The notes: a model not told the origin generated them from the letters alone. 64,000 bases of DNA from Methyloligella sp050110875 (GCA_050110875.1 CP188828.1:1054001-1118000), one strand, 5' to 3'; positions 43,362 through 52,112 are shown, counted from the stretch's first letter. Numbers and translations: made by a program.

Positions 43362-44516
43362 ATGTCGAAACGTTGCTATTATGAGACATTGGGGGTCGGC
43401 CGCGGCGCCGGCGATCGCGAGATCAAGAGCGCCTTTCGCAAGCTCGCGAAGGAATGCCATCCTGACAGCAACCGGAACGATCCGGATTGCGAACAGCGAT
43501 TCAAGGAAGTGAACGAGGCTTACGAGGCGCTGAAGGATCCCCAGCGCCGGGCGGCCTATGATCGATTCGGCCATGCCGCATTCGAGAATAACGGTTTTGG
43601 CGGTGGCGGCCCCGGCTTCGGGGCGGATTTTTCCGCCTCCATGTCGGCCATGTTCGACGATCTGTTCGGCGAGTTCATGGGGCCGCGCCAGCGCCGGCCG
43701 CGCTCCTCTCGCGAACGTGGGGCCGATCTCCGTTACAATATGGAGATCACCCTGGAAGAGGCCTATGAGGGCAAGACGGCGCAGATCCGCGTGCCGACCT
43801 CGGTGGTCTGCGAGACCTGCGAGGGCGCGGGCGCAAGGCCCGGCTCGTCCCCCTCGGTCTGCGAGACCTGCGGCGGCATGGGCAAGGTGCGCGCCACGCA
43901 AGGGTTCTTCACCATCGAGCGTATCTGCCCGACCTGCGATGGTCGCGGCGAGGTGATCAAGGATCCGTGCCCGGCCTGTAACGGCCAGGGCCGCGTGACG
44001 CGGGAGCGGACGCTTTCGGTCACGATTCCCGTCGGCGTGGAGGACGGAACGCGTATCCGGCTCGGCGGCGAAGGCGAGGCCGGGCTTCGCGGCGGTCCGC
44101 CCGGCGACCTCTATATCTTCCTGTCCATCAAGCCTCACGAGTTCTTCCAGCGGGATGGCGCCGATCTCTTCTGCCGCGTGCCGATCGCCATGACCACGGC
44201 GGCGCTCGGCGGCGAGATCGAGGTGCCGACGATCGACGGCGGCACGACCCGGGTGAAGATCCCGGAAGGCTCCCAGAGCGGACGCCAGTTCCGTTTGAAG
44301 TCGAAAGGCATGCCGATCCTGCGGTCTCGCCAGGAGGGCGATCTCTACATTCAGGCCGAGGTGGAGACGCCGAAGAACCTGACGAAGCGGCAGAAAGAGC
44401 TGCTGAAAGAGTTCGAGGAAGCCTCCAACGAGAAGACCAATCCGGAATCCACCGGTTTTTTTGCTCGGATGAAAGATTTTTTCGATAGCATCGGCGACGG
44501 ATCGAAGAACGATTAG
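43362..44516 (+). CDS. dnaJ: Co-chaperone DnaJ
   Basis: This 384-aa type I J-protein has a J domain with HPD ('ECHPDSNRND') and a G/F-rich region ('NNGFGGGGPGFGADF'). Its four zinc-finger repeats are CETCEGAG, CETCGGMG, CPTCDGRG and CPACNGQG, followed by the C-terminal substrate domain. It stimulates DnaK ATPase. GGAGGGG precedes ATG 43362. Confidence 0.97.
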   Translation: MSKRCYYETLGVGRGAGDREIKSAFRKLAKECHPDSNRNDPDCEQRFKEVNEAYEALKDPQRRAAYDRFGHAAFENNGFGGGGPGFGADFSASMSAMFDDLFGEFMGPRQRRPRSSRERGADLRYNMEITLEEAYEGKTAQIRVPTSVVCETCEGAGARPGSSPSVCETCGGMGKVRATQGFFTIERICPTCDGRGEVIKDPCPACNGQGRVTRERTLSVTIPVGVEDGTRIRLGGEGEAGLRGGPPGDLYIFLSIKPHEFFQRDGADLFCRVPIAMTTAALGGEIEVPTIDGGTTRVKIPEGSQSGRQFRLKSKGMPILRSRQEGDLYIQAEVETPKNLTKRQKELLKEFEEASNEKTNPESTGFFARMKDFFDSIGDGSKND

Positions 44517-44593
44517 CCGGGCAAGGGCCTGCGGTCGTCTTCGATCGTCACCTTGCGCGGCCGAGCGGCCCGCGCCTTTGGGGGGAGAGGCCG

Positions 44594-45673
44594 ATGTCCG
44601 CGAATTCGGACGAATCGAAGACCCAGCTATCGAAAGAGTTGCAGCAGAAGCCTGTCTTGCGGGATGCCATGATGGCGACCGCCGGGGTGATCGTCGTCGT
44701 GGCGATCGCTCTGGTTCTTTGGATCGCACGGGTGCCCGTGCTGCTCGCCTTCGCCGGCATTTTGCTCGCCATCGTGCTGCATGGGGGGAGCCGGGCCATC
44801 AACGAGGCGACTGGACTCCCGCGCATGATCGCCCTGGGCGGGCTTGTGATACTGGCGATCGGCGGCATCGCCGCCGTGATTGCCTCTGCCGGGCCGACCA
44901 TCGTCAACCAGACCGGTCAGCTGATGACCAGCATCGGCACCGGCATCACCACGCTTTCGCAAGAGATCTTCGACCTGGAAGAAGGGGAAACCCTGTTCCG
45001 CAATTTCCGCCTGCAGGACATGCTCAGCGATCTGCAGCCTTGGGGACTCGCCTCGGGCGCGACGGCGGTCGCCGGTAACGTTCTTGGCGTTATCGCCGGG
45101 GGCTTCATCGTGCTGTTCTTCGGAATTTACGTTGCGGCCGATCCGGAGATTCACGTGAAGCTGGTTTCCCAGATCGCCCCGCCCCATGAGCGGAAGAACA
45201 CCGTCGCCCTCCTGAAGGAGACTGGCGATGTGCTGCGCCGCTGGATCGTAGGTCAGGCCATCGCCATGGCGGCGATCGGCATTCTCACCTATGTGGGCCT
45301 CCTGATCCTCGGCGTGCCCATGGCGTTCGCCCTGGCGCTGTTTGCCGCGCTGGCGGGCTTTTTGCCCTATCTCGGCCCCATCATCGGGGCGATTCCCATG
45401 ATCCTGGTGGCGGGCGGCGAGGGGCTCGACCAAGTGCTGTATGTGCTGATCCTCTATCTCCTGGTGCAGGGCCTGGAGAGCTATCTCCTGACACCGTTGA
45501 TCCAGGCCAAGGCGATCTCCCTGCCGCCGGCGGTGGTGATCCTGAACCAGCTCGTGATGGGGGCCCTGTTCGGGATTTTGGGCATCGCGCTCGCCACACC
45601 CCTTGCCGCGGCAGCCACCATTCCCTTGCGTCACTGGTTCGGCACACCGGACGAGGGCAAGCCACCGGGCTAG
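44594..45673 (+). CDS. AI-2E family transporter (PerM-like)
   Basis: This 359-aa membrane protein has about eight transmembrane segments. Its core pattern is 'GFLPYLGPIIGAIPMILVAGGEGLDQVLYVLILYLLVQGLESYLLTPLIQAKAISLPP', characteristic of the AI-2E/PerM family. Substrates are diverse and unclear. It follows dnaJ by 77 bp on the same strand. Confidence 0.9.
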   Translation: MSANSDESKTQLSKELQQKPVLRDAMMATAGVIVVVAIALVLWIARVPVLLAFAGILLAIVLHGGSRAINEATGLPRMIALGGLVILAIGGIAAVIASAGPTIVNQTGQLMTSIGTGITTLSQEIFDLEEGETLFRNFRLQDMLSDLQPWGLASGATAVAGNVLGVIAGGFIVLFFGIYVAADPEIHVKLVSQIAPPHERKNTVALLKETGDVLRRWIVGQAIAMAAIGILTYVGLLILGVPMAFALALFAALAGFLPYLGPIIGAIPMILVAGGEGLDQVLYVLILYLLVQGLESYLLTPLIQAKAISLPPAVVILNQLVMGALFGILGIALATPLAAAATIPLRHWFGTPDEGKPPG

Positions 45674-45768
45674 GATGGTGGCAGGGGCCACGTTGCGGCG
45701 GCCTTGCCCGCTTGCTACCACTCCCGCGCACGTCCTGGCGCTGGTTCTAAGGCGCGCAGTGAAAGAGG

Positions 45769-46344
45769 ATGACGATGAGGCTGCTATTCTTCGCCGGCTC
45801 CACCCGCGAGGGGTCGTTCAACGTGAGGCTGGCCAAGCTTTGCCGGCACATCGCCGAGGCGAACGGCATCGAAGGGGTCTTCGTCGATCTGAAGGATTAC
45901 GAGATGCCGCTCTATAACGGCGATCTCGAGAAGAACGAAGGGGTGCCGAAGGCAGCCCAGGCATTCAAAGCCTTGCTTGGCGAATATGATGGCGTGCTGA
46001 TCGCATCGCCCGAATACAACTCCTCCGTCACCCCGCTTCTGAAGAACACCCTGGACTGGGTTTCCCGCGTGTCGCCAGGCGGCGGCGACGTCTTCAAGAC
46101 GCGGGTTTTCGCCATGGCGGCCGCATCGCCCAGCTATTTCGGGGGGATGCGCAGCCTGCTCAACCTGCGCCAGATTCTGGCCGTCGGGCTCCGCGCCCAT
46201 GTCATTCCGCAGCAGGTGGTGGTGCCCACGGCAATGAAGGCCTTCGAGGAAGACGGCAGCCTGAAGGACGAGATGCGTCAGAAGGAGACGGCCAATCTGG
46301 TCGAGGCGTTGGCCATTGCCGCGCGGAAGTTCAAAGCGGAATGA
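45769..46344 (+). CDS. NADPH-dependent FMN reductase family protein
   Basis: This 191-aa flavodoxin-like protein has the phosphate-binding loop 'FAGSTREGSFNVRLAKL' and 'IASPEYNSSVTPLLKNTLDWVSR', as in chromate/azo/FMN reductases. It overlaps pyrF by 4 bp. The real electron acceptor is unknown. Confidence 0.88.
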   Translation: MTMRLLFFAGSTREGSFNVRLAKLCRHIAEANGIEGVFVDLKDYEMPLYNGDLEKNEGVPKAAQAFKALLGEYDGVLIASPEYNSSVTPLLKNTLDWVSRVSPGGGDVFKTRVFAMAAASPSYFGGMRSLLNLRQILAVGLRAHVIPQQVVVPTAMKAFEEDGSLKDEMRQKETANLVEALAIAARKFKAE

Positions 46345-47057
46345 GCGCCGGCCCCCCATCCCCGCGCGACCGGCTGATGGTCGCCATCGATGTTCCCGAT
46401 CCGGCGGACGCAGATGCGCTGATCGAGCGTATCGGCGACGCGGCGGGCGTGTTCAAGATCGGGCTGGAGCTGCTCTTCTCCGGCGGGTTTTCCCTGGTCG
46501 ACGAACTCGCCGCCAAGGGCCACAAGATCTTCCTCGACGCCAAGCTGCTCGATATCGAGGCGACGGTGGAACGGGCGACCGCGGCGATCGCCAGAAGCGG
46601 CGCGGCCTTCCTCACGGTGCACGCCACGGACAGCAAGACCTTGCAGGCTGCCGCGCGCGGACGGGGCGATTCGGATTTGAAGTTGCTCGGCGTGACCGTG
46701 CTGACCAATCTCGGCCCCGCCGATCTGAAGGAGCAAGGCATCATCGAGCCGCCGGTCGCGCTGGTGCCGCAGCGGGCGCAGATGGCGCAAGATGCGGGCT
46801 TCGACGGGGTGGTGTCCTCCGGCAAGGAAGCTGCGGCGCTTAGGGAGCGTCTGGGACGCGATTTTCTGATCGTGACGCCGGGTATCCGCCCGGCCGGCGT
46901 GGACGCCAACGACCAAACCCGTGCGGTGACGCCGGAAGCCGCCATCAAGGCCGGAGCCGATTATCTGGTGGTGGGGCGCCCGATCACCCGGGCGAAGGAC
47001 CCGCGCGGTGCGGCAGAGAGGATCGTCGAGGAGATCGAGGCCGCGGCGAGCGCCTAG
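46341..47057 (+). CDS. pyrF: Orotidine 5'-phosphate decarboxylase
   Basis: This 238-aa TIM-barrel enzyme has 'LMVAIDVPDPADADALIERIG' and the catalytic DxKxxDI motif in 'FLDAKLLDIEATV', with the C-terminal phosphate loop 'IVTPGIRP' and 'YLVVGRPIT'. It makes UMP. The ATG overlaps the flavin reductase stop. Confidence 0.95.
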   Translation: MSAGPPSPRDRLMVAIDVPDPADADALIERIGDAAGVFKIGLELLFSGGFSLVDELAAKGHKIFLDAKLLDIEATVERATAAIARSGAAFLTVHATDSKTLQAAARGRGDSDLKLLGVTVLTNLGPADLKEQGIIEPPVALVPQRAQMAQDAGFDGVVSSGKEAAALRERLGRDFLIVTPGIRPAGVDANDQTRAVTPEAAIKAGADYLVVGRPITRAKDPRGAAERIVEEIEAAASA

Positions 47058-47066
47058 CGGTCCTCT

Positions 47067-47396
47067 CTAGGCCTCGAGATCCCGCACGCGGGAGCGGACC
47101 ACCACATCGAGGGTCTCCGCATCGCCCATTAGGCGGACCTGCTTCATCCGCGATGTTTGCCCCTTCTCCACCGAAACATTGGTGTTGGGCAGGCCGATCC
47201 ACTTGGCGATCAGCTTCTCCAGCGCGGTATTCGCCTTGCCGTCTTCCGGCACCGCGCGGACCCGGGCGCGCAGCACCGGAGCGCCGTCATATTCTTCGAT
47301 GCCTTCGACCTGGTCGCGGCCGGATTTCGGCGTGAGCCGGACTGCCAGAAGGAGGCCTTCTGCATCGCGGCGAAATGGCATGGGTCGGATGGCCAC
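47067..47396 (-). CDS. YggU family (DUF167) protein
   Basis: This 109-aa protein has the DUF167 pattern 'LAVRLTPKSGRDQVEGI', 'LRARVRAVPEDGKANTALEKLIAKWIG' and 'VSVEKGQTSRMKQVRL'. Function unknown. It is downstream of yggT on the minus strand, the usual yggT-yggU pairing. Confidence 0.88.
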   Translation of the reverse strand: MAIRPMPFRRDAEGLLLAVRLTPKSGRDQVEGIEEYDGAPVLRARVRAVPEDGKANTALEKLIAKWIGLPNTNVSVEKGQTSRMKQVRLMGDAETLDVVVRSRVRDLEA

Positions 47397-47408
47397 GGAG
47401 CGCGCGCC

Positions 47409-47705
47409 CTAGACGACGAGCGCTGGCGCGATCCAGCCGAGCAGCACCACATCGCGGAAGAAGAGCAGCAGCAGGATCAGGATGACCGGCGAGATATCGA
47501 TGCCGCCGAGATTGGGCAGCACGGACCGAATCGGCCGCAAGGCCGGCTCGGTGATCCGGTAGAGCGTGTCGGCGATGGCCAGCACGATGCGATTCGACGT
47601 GTTGACCACATTGAAAGCGATGAGCCAGCTCAAAATCGCGCTGGCGATAATCACCCAAATGTAAAGATCGATCAAAAGGACGAGGAAATTGATCAGAGGG
47701 ATCAT
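47409..47705 (-). CDS. YggT family membrane protein
   Basis: This 98-aa protein has two transmembrane helices and the YggT pattern 'LIDLYIWVIIASAILSWLIAFNVVNTSNRIVLAIADTLYRITEPALRPIRSVLPNLGGIDISPVILIL'-like layout, quoted here only in outline. It is linked to osmotic and cell-division functions in other bacteria. ATG 47705 is preferred over the longer frame to 47927, which is not conserved-looking. Confidence 0.88.
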   Translation of the reverse strand: MIPLINFLVLLIDLYIWVIIASAILSWLIAFNVVNTSNRIVLAIADTLYRITEPALRPIRSVLPNLGGIDISPVILILLLLFFRDVVLLGWIAPALVV

Positions 47706-48006
47706 AGGCGGTCTCCTAGTGCGCGCATCATGTAACGGAGAGGGAAGCCCGAGGGCAAGGGCAGAAGGGGAGGCACGAGGAAGCAGCTGGGAAACAATCG
47801 AGCCGTTAACCACCTGGACGGCTCTCGACAAGTTGATCGGTTCTCCGCCTTCCGGCGCTGCCGCGTCGCTTGACAGGGAACGAGGCCGCTCCCTATATGG
47901 CCACATCCTGGAGCCACCCGTTCCCAAGCGGCACCGAAGCTCCAGGCCTGTTTGCGCAAGTCCCGATGGAACAATCGGTATCCGCCTATTCCGGACTTGC
48001 TGGTAA

Positions 48007-48082
48007 GGGGCCGTAGCTCAGTTGGGAGAGCGCAGCAATCGCACTGCTGAGGTCAGGGGTTCGACTCCCCTCGGCTCCACCA
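48007..48082 (+). tRNA. tRNA-Ala (anticodon CGC)
   Basis: The 76 nt cloverleaf has a 7 bp acceptor stem with the alanine identity pair G3-U70, an anticodon loop ATCGCAC giving anticodon CGC (codon GCG), a normal T-arm, and an encoded CCA end. Its 3' end is duplicated at 50609-50626, marking it as the integration site of the island that follows. Confidence 0.96.
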
Positions 48083-48086
48083 AATC
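48069..48086. repeat. attL-like direct repeat (tRNA-Ala 3' end)
   Basis: The 18 bp sequence CCTCGGCTCCACCAAATC covers the last 14 nt of the tRNA gene and 4 nt beyond it. It recurs exactly at 50609-50626, and after one mismatch the next three bases (CCT) also agree. This is the classic footprint of tyrosine-recombinase integration into a tRNA 3' end. Confidence 0.85.
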
Positions 48087-48192
48087 TCCTTGATTTCATT
48101 GATTTTTTTACTGCTTTCCAGGTTTCGCCCCCGGTTCAACCCCCGGGGACGCCTTCGTTGCCTGGAAGGCCTCTACGCAGTAGCCTGGTTGT

Positions 48193-48528
48193 ATGGACGG
48201 GATTTACGCAATGTACTTCACTGGCCGGTCAGGCTCCGGGCACGCTATCCTTGTCATGAAGGATGGCGTTATCGCAGGCGCTGATGCGTGCGGCATAACC
48301 TTCGATGGGACGTACAAGCCATCAGGAGAGACGATCCATGTCTCTTTAAACATGACCGTTCCCCCCGGCGTAACTCTGGTGACGGGTGCCGTGGCGGGCC
48401 AGGAGCCCATGACCCAGGAACTTGAAACAGCACTTCCCGTAGATTTCGCCGATGGCAATGCTGTTCCTGTAAAGACACCTACCGGGCCGGTGAACGTCAT
48501 CTTTCGCCGTATCCGGGACGCCGTATGA
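48193..48528 (+). CDS. GrlR-like regulatory family protein
   Basis: This 111-aa protein begins 'MDGIYAMYFTGRSGSGHAILVMKDGVIAGADACGITFDGTY'. That pattern resembles the GrlR family: an N-terminal IYxxxF strand, a 'GVIAGAD'-type turn, then 'FDGTY' and beta-rich repeats. GrlR is known as an anti-activator in enteropathogen type III secretion, but family members are scattered on mobile elements in unrelated bacteria, where their role is unknown. Its TGA overlaps the next ATG (ATGA), so the two are translationally coupled. Confidence 0.55.
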   Translation: MDGIYAMYFTGRSGSGHAILVMKDGVIAGADACGITFDGTYKPSGETIHVSLNMTVPPGVTLVTGAVAGQEPMTQELETALPVDFADGNAVPVKTPTGPVNVIFRRIRDAV

Positions 48529-49091
48529 CCACAGGCGAGCTGACGATAGCCGTCGCGACGATATTGGCCATCGTCGTTGGACCCGTGATCGCAGTCTGGA
48601 TCACGCGGATCAACGACGACAACCGTGCTGATCGCGCCAGAAAATTGGATATCTTTCGCACGCTAATGCGGACCAGACGTATGCCCGTGCACATCGAACA
48701 TGTGGGCGCGCTAAACCTCGTCGAGATCGAGTTCATTGATCATCCGAATGTCGTTAAAGCTTGGAAGGACTACCTGAACATTCTGAGCGAGAAGATGCCC
48801 CCGATCGAAGAGAAGGATCGTTTTGACTCAGCTCTCAAGAAGCGCGACACGCTGCTCACTAAGCTGATCTACGAGATATCTCAGGCTCTCGGAATTAAGG
48901 TGGAGCAGCTGGATATTCTCGAAGGCAACTACGTCCCGCAAGGCTGGAGCGACGACGACTGGGAGCAACGTCTCGTTCGTCGGGGGCTGATTGCATTGCT
49001 CAGCGGGAGGCAGCCTCTCTACGTCCAACCTCAAGGTTCATCTAACCAACCTGGAGTATATCCTCCACCGCCGGACGAGGAGCAGGACTGA
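48525..49091 (+). CDS. Membrane-anchored protein of unknown function (DUF6680-like)
   Basis: This 188-aa protein has one N-terminal transmembrane helix (about residues 6-24, 'LTIAVATILAIVVGPVIAVWI'). A cytoplasmic helical domain follows ('RARKLDIFRTLMRTRRMPVHIEHVGALNLVEIEFIDHPNVVKAWKDYL'), and then a Pro/Gln-rich tail. The 'IFRTLMxTR...HVxALNxxxIEF' pattern recalls DUF6680 proteins, but I cannot confirm this without a search. Coupling to the GrlR-like gene suggests a complex at the inner membrane. Confidence 0.55.
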   Translation: MTTGELTIAVATILAIVVGPVIAVWITRINDDNRADRARKLDIFRTLMRTRRMPVHIEHVGALNLVEIEFIDHPNVVKAWKDYLNILSEKMPPIEEKDRFDSALKKRDTLLTKLIYEISQALGIKVEQLDILEGNYVPQGWSDDDWEQRLVRRGLIALLSGRQPLYVQPQGSSNQPGVYPPPPDEEQD

Positions 49092-49114
49092 ACGTTCGTC
49101 CCAGGAGAGCACCA

Positions 49115-49327
49115 ATGGCGGAAAACACCCTCGCGGAAGTTCAAGACGATGGTTTGCTTCTCTTGACGCTGGACGGCTCTACGTGGCGTGTCAGCGTCGG
49201 AGAGAATACGCGTAGCATCCTTTGGCTCCCAACGGACCCCGTGCTGATCGAAAAATTGAAAGACGACAGCTATCGTATTACGCGGCTGGCAGATCGAGAT
49301 TCAGTACTCGCCTGGCCAGAGGATTAG
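49115..49327 (+). CDS. Small 70-aa acidic protein, unknown
   Basis: The gene is preceded by AGGAG at good spacing and lies 23 bp after the membrane-protein gene. The product is soluble, acidic and likely all-beta ('GLLLLTLDGSTWRVSVGENTRSILWLPTDPVLIEKL'). No family is recognised. Position and spacing favour a real gene in the island operon. Confidence 0.5.
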   Translation: MAENTLAEVQDDGLLLLTLDGSTWRVSVGENTRSILWLPTDPVLIEKLKDDSYRITRLADRDSVLAWPED

Positions 49328-49376
49328 AAGTCGGGCAGTTGACGGCCTTCGCAAGAAGATTGATCCTACGAACACT

Positions 49377-50135
49377 ATGGCCGTGTCCGACTTCATTACC
49401 GCAGATGAAATAGAGGCTGCTCCAGAGGATCCAGCAATGGCCTTCGCGGAGCTAGTAGGCATTGCTGAAGAGCGTTTGACTGAACTCTGCCGTCCGCATG
49501 TGGGCGACGGTGATAGCTACGAAGTGATCGCAGATTATCGGCACAGCTTCGAGAATGTCGTTATTGGCTTAGCTCGCTCTTTTAAAATTGAGCCCTTTGC
49601 ATCCCGCGACGTGCCACGGCGTCGTAGTTACGATTACGCTGAATTTCAGGAATTCAAATCTGACCTCGACCACTACCTCACCCAGCTCTTGGTCGACAAC
49701 ACCTTTCGCAACAGGCGCTATTCGGTTCCAATTTCGGAGAGCGAAAAGGGTCGCATTCGCTCGCACCTGCATGCCCTGCGGGAAGCCGTCGACGCTTCGA
49801 ACCTACCCGATTCCAAAAAGACGGCTCTCCATAAGAGGCTGGCCGATTTCGAAGCTGCACTAGATAAGCGTCGGCTCAATCTTATCGAAGTGACGATGTT
49901 CACGCTTGCTGTTGTCAGCGCTCCGGGAGCGGCTTGGCAATCAGCAGAGGTCGTGGGCAAGCTAACTCAGAACGTTCTATCGATAATCGCAGAGGCCAAA
50001 GAGGCCGATGACGAGAATCGTCGCCTTCCGCCAGAGGAACCGAGGGCAGCCCTGCTGCCACCACGTAAGGAGACGAACTTTTCGAAAGAGTACGGCTCGT
50101 TTGACAAAGACCTCGACGACGAGATCCCATTTTAA
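49377..50135 (+). CDS. Helical protein with an SSB-like C-terminal tip (DLDDEIPF)
   Basis: This 252-aa soluble protein is of unknown family. Residues 1 to about 200 look all-helical ('GRIRSHLHALREAVDASNLPDSKKTALHKRLADFEAALDKRR'), with a more hydrophobic helix near 'VTMFTLAVVSAPGAAW'. Residues about 210-240 form a Pro/Glu-rich flexible linker. The extreme C-terminus is DLDDEIPF, which closely copies the conserved acidic tip of single-stranded DNA-binding protein (DFDDDIPF in E. coli). No OB fold is visible, so it is not an SSB. The tip is the docking peptide used by RecQ, RecO, PriA, ExoI and others. The protein may therefore recruit or block host DNA-repair enzymes. Confidence 0.65.
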   Translation: MAVSDFITADEIEAAPEDPAMAFAELVGIAEERLTELCRPHVGDGDSYEVIADYRHSFENVVIGLARSFKIEPFASRDVPRRRSYDYAEFQEFKSDLDHYLTQLLVDNTFRNRRYSVPISESEKGRIRSHLHALREAVDASNLPDSKKTALHKRLADFEAALDKRRLNLIEVTMFTLAVVSAPGAAWQSAEVVGKLTQNVLSIIAEAKEADDENRRLPPEEPRAALLPPRKETNFSKEYGSFDKDLDDEIPF

Positions 50136-50202
50136 TGTAACTGTTTCATCACTTCGTACGCCGAAGCCACGCCAGCCTTCGCTGGTAGCAACACCCCAAC
50201 GA

Positions 50203-50236
50203 GGCCCGGGCCGGAGGAGTTCGGCCAGCCCGGGCC
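50203..50236. terminator. Convergent hairpin between the island operon and the phage-like ORF
   Basis: GGCCCGGGC (50203-50211) pairs with GCCCGGGCC (50228-50236). A second small hairpin, CCAGC-CTTC-GCTGG, lies just to the left at 50172-50185. There is no T-tract. The position between converging genes suggests a bidirectional transcription barrier. Confidence 0.4.
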
Positions 50237-50321
50237 CCTGATAGGCTCGCAGGGCTCCGCAAAACGCCTACTCGCCTGGTTCGGCGACGGGAAGGAGAAG
50301 GACACCGCCGCCGAGCGTTGT

Positions 50322-50640
50322 TTACGCCGCCTGGTACGCGGCGAACGCGTCTGGGTATTCCTTCCGGGCGATCTGCATCGCGGCGGTGCGGCTGATCTTC
50401 CGTTCCGAAGCGATCTTGTCTGCGATCTGTCGGAAGTCCTGCACGGCCTTCGCGACCTTCGGAGCGGGGCGCGGCGCGGTCGCCTTGGCGAAGGCGGCTC
50501 TGCCAGCCTGATTGTACTTCTCCAGCAGGTCGGCCCGATCTCTGGCGACCTTCTGCATCGCCTCGGTTCGCCCGCCTGACAGTATCGCGGCCAGCTCCTC
50601 GACGGCCTCCTCGGCTCCACCAAATCCCCTCTTGGATCAT
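50322..50640 (-). pseudogene. Phage-like gene (head-protein C-terminal-like) crossing the att site, probably frameshifted
   Basis: The minus-strand frame from ATG 50558 encodes 78 aa ending 'ERKISRTAAMQIARKEYPDAFAAYQAA', a tail pattern seen in phage head/protease-type proteins. The frame stays open upstream across the att repeat to a stop near 50639. A well-formed start (AAAGGAG, then ATG at 50640) lies one base out of frame. Removing one C from CCCC at 50626-50629 would join them into a protein of about 105 aa. Either this is a frameshift or sequencing error at the contig edge, or the att crossover changed the 5' end. Confidence 0.45.
50609..50626. repeat. attR-like direct repeat of the tRNA-Ala 3' end
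   Basis: This is an exact 18 bp copy of 48069-48086. It lies in the minus-strand phage-like ORF, about 110 bp before the assembly gap. To its right, the minus strand shows the end of another ORF (reading 'DSDTEGFVGGMS' then a stop), so the flanking DNA also looks like phage or island DNA rather than core chromosome. Confidence 0.8.
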
Positions 50641-50736
50641 GACGGTGTGGCTCCTTTGGAGCTTCCGCCCCGGCCGCGTCACGGCCTCTACGACATTCCG
50701 CCCACGAAGCCTTCGGTATCGCTGTCGTGAACCTGG

Positions 50737-50786
50737 NNNNNNNNNNNNNNNNNNNNNNNNNNNNNNNNNNNNNNNNNNNNNNNNNN
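50737..50786. other. Assembly gap (50 N)
   Basis: The run of N joins the island edge directly to the middle of a 23S rRNA gene. The true distance is unknown and must hide at least the 16S gene, the spacer tRNAs and most of 23S, and perhaps the rest of the mobile element with its integrase. Confidence 0.99.
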
Positions 50787-51660
<874 letters not shown>

Positions 51661-51886
51661 TTCATTGTCAGTGTCCATCTCTCTCTTTTGCGCGCTCGGC
51701 CTTCGGGCAAAGATGCGTGCGATTATCATGCGCGAACCGCCTTCGGGCCGGTGAGACGTATGAGCGACTTTTCGGCTTACCGACGTTTCGGTATATGGCC
51801 GGCGAGGCGCGAGATGGATGCGGTAAGAATGTCATCGCGTGACAGACGCGCGGTCGGACCAGATATGTGAAGCCAGTTCTTCGTTG

Positions 51887-52002
51887 GCCTGGTGATTTTG
51901 GCGGAGTGCCCCCACCCGTTCCCATCCCGAACACGGCCGTGAAACACTCCAGCGCCGATGGTACTAAGTCTTAAGGCTTGGGAGAGTAGGTCGTCGCCAG
52001 GC
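51887..52002 (+). rRNA. 5S ribosomal RNA
   Basis: The sequence of about 116 nt starts GCCTGGTGATTTTGG and ends TCGTCGCCAGGC, with the conserved 'CCCATCCCGAACACGG' core and closing terminal helix. It lies about 225 bp after 23S. The spacer (51661-51886) holds no gene I can support. Confidence 0.95.
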
Positions 52003-52076
52003 TTACGAAGAACTGCTTCGCCTCTGATAAGAGCGTTCATCGAGACCCCCTCTATCTTCACGATCTAAGACCCAAG

Positions 52077-52112
52077 AACCGCCGTTGGCCTTCGCGCCGC
52101 CGGCGGTTTTTT
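52077..52112 (+). terminator. rRNA operon terminator
   Basis: AACCGCCG (52077-52084) pairs with CGGCGGTT (52101-52108) and is followed by a T-run. It is a standard intrinsic terminator after 5S. No tRNA-fMet follows 5S here, although that is common in alphaproteobacteria. Confidence 0.8.

Larger units (their letters stand above)
48083..50608. mobile_element. Small genomic island in tRNA-Ala, about 2.5 kb, no visible integrase
   Basis: The DNA between the two copies of the tRNA 3' end has a visibly lower G+C content than its neighbours. It carries four plus-strand genes unrelated to the housekeeping context, plus a minus-strand phage-like ORF at the right edge. No integrase, transposase or origin is recognisable inside. 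The element may therefore be a remnant, a satellite using an integrase in trans, or one unit of a larger array lost in the assembly gap at 50737. The left end (48087-48192) has TTCCAGG/CCTGGAA (48116-48122 and 48161-48167) and CCCCGG/CCGGGG dyads that could be recombinase arm sites. Confidence 0.7.
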
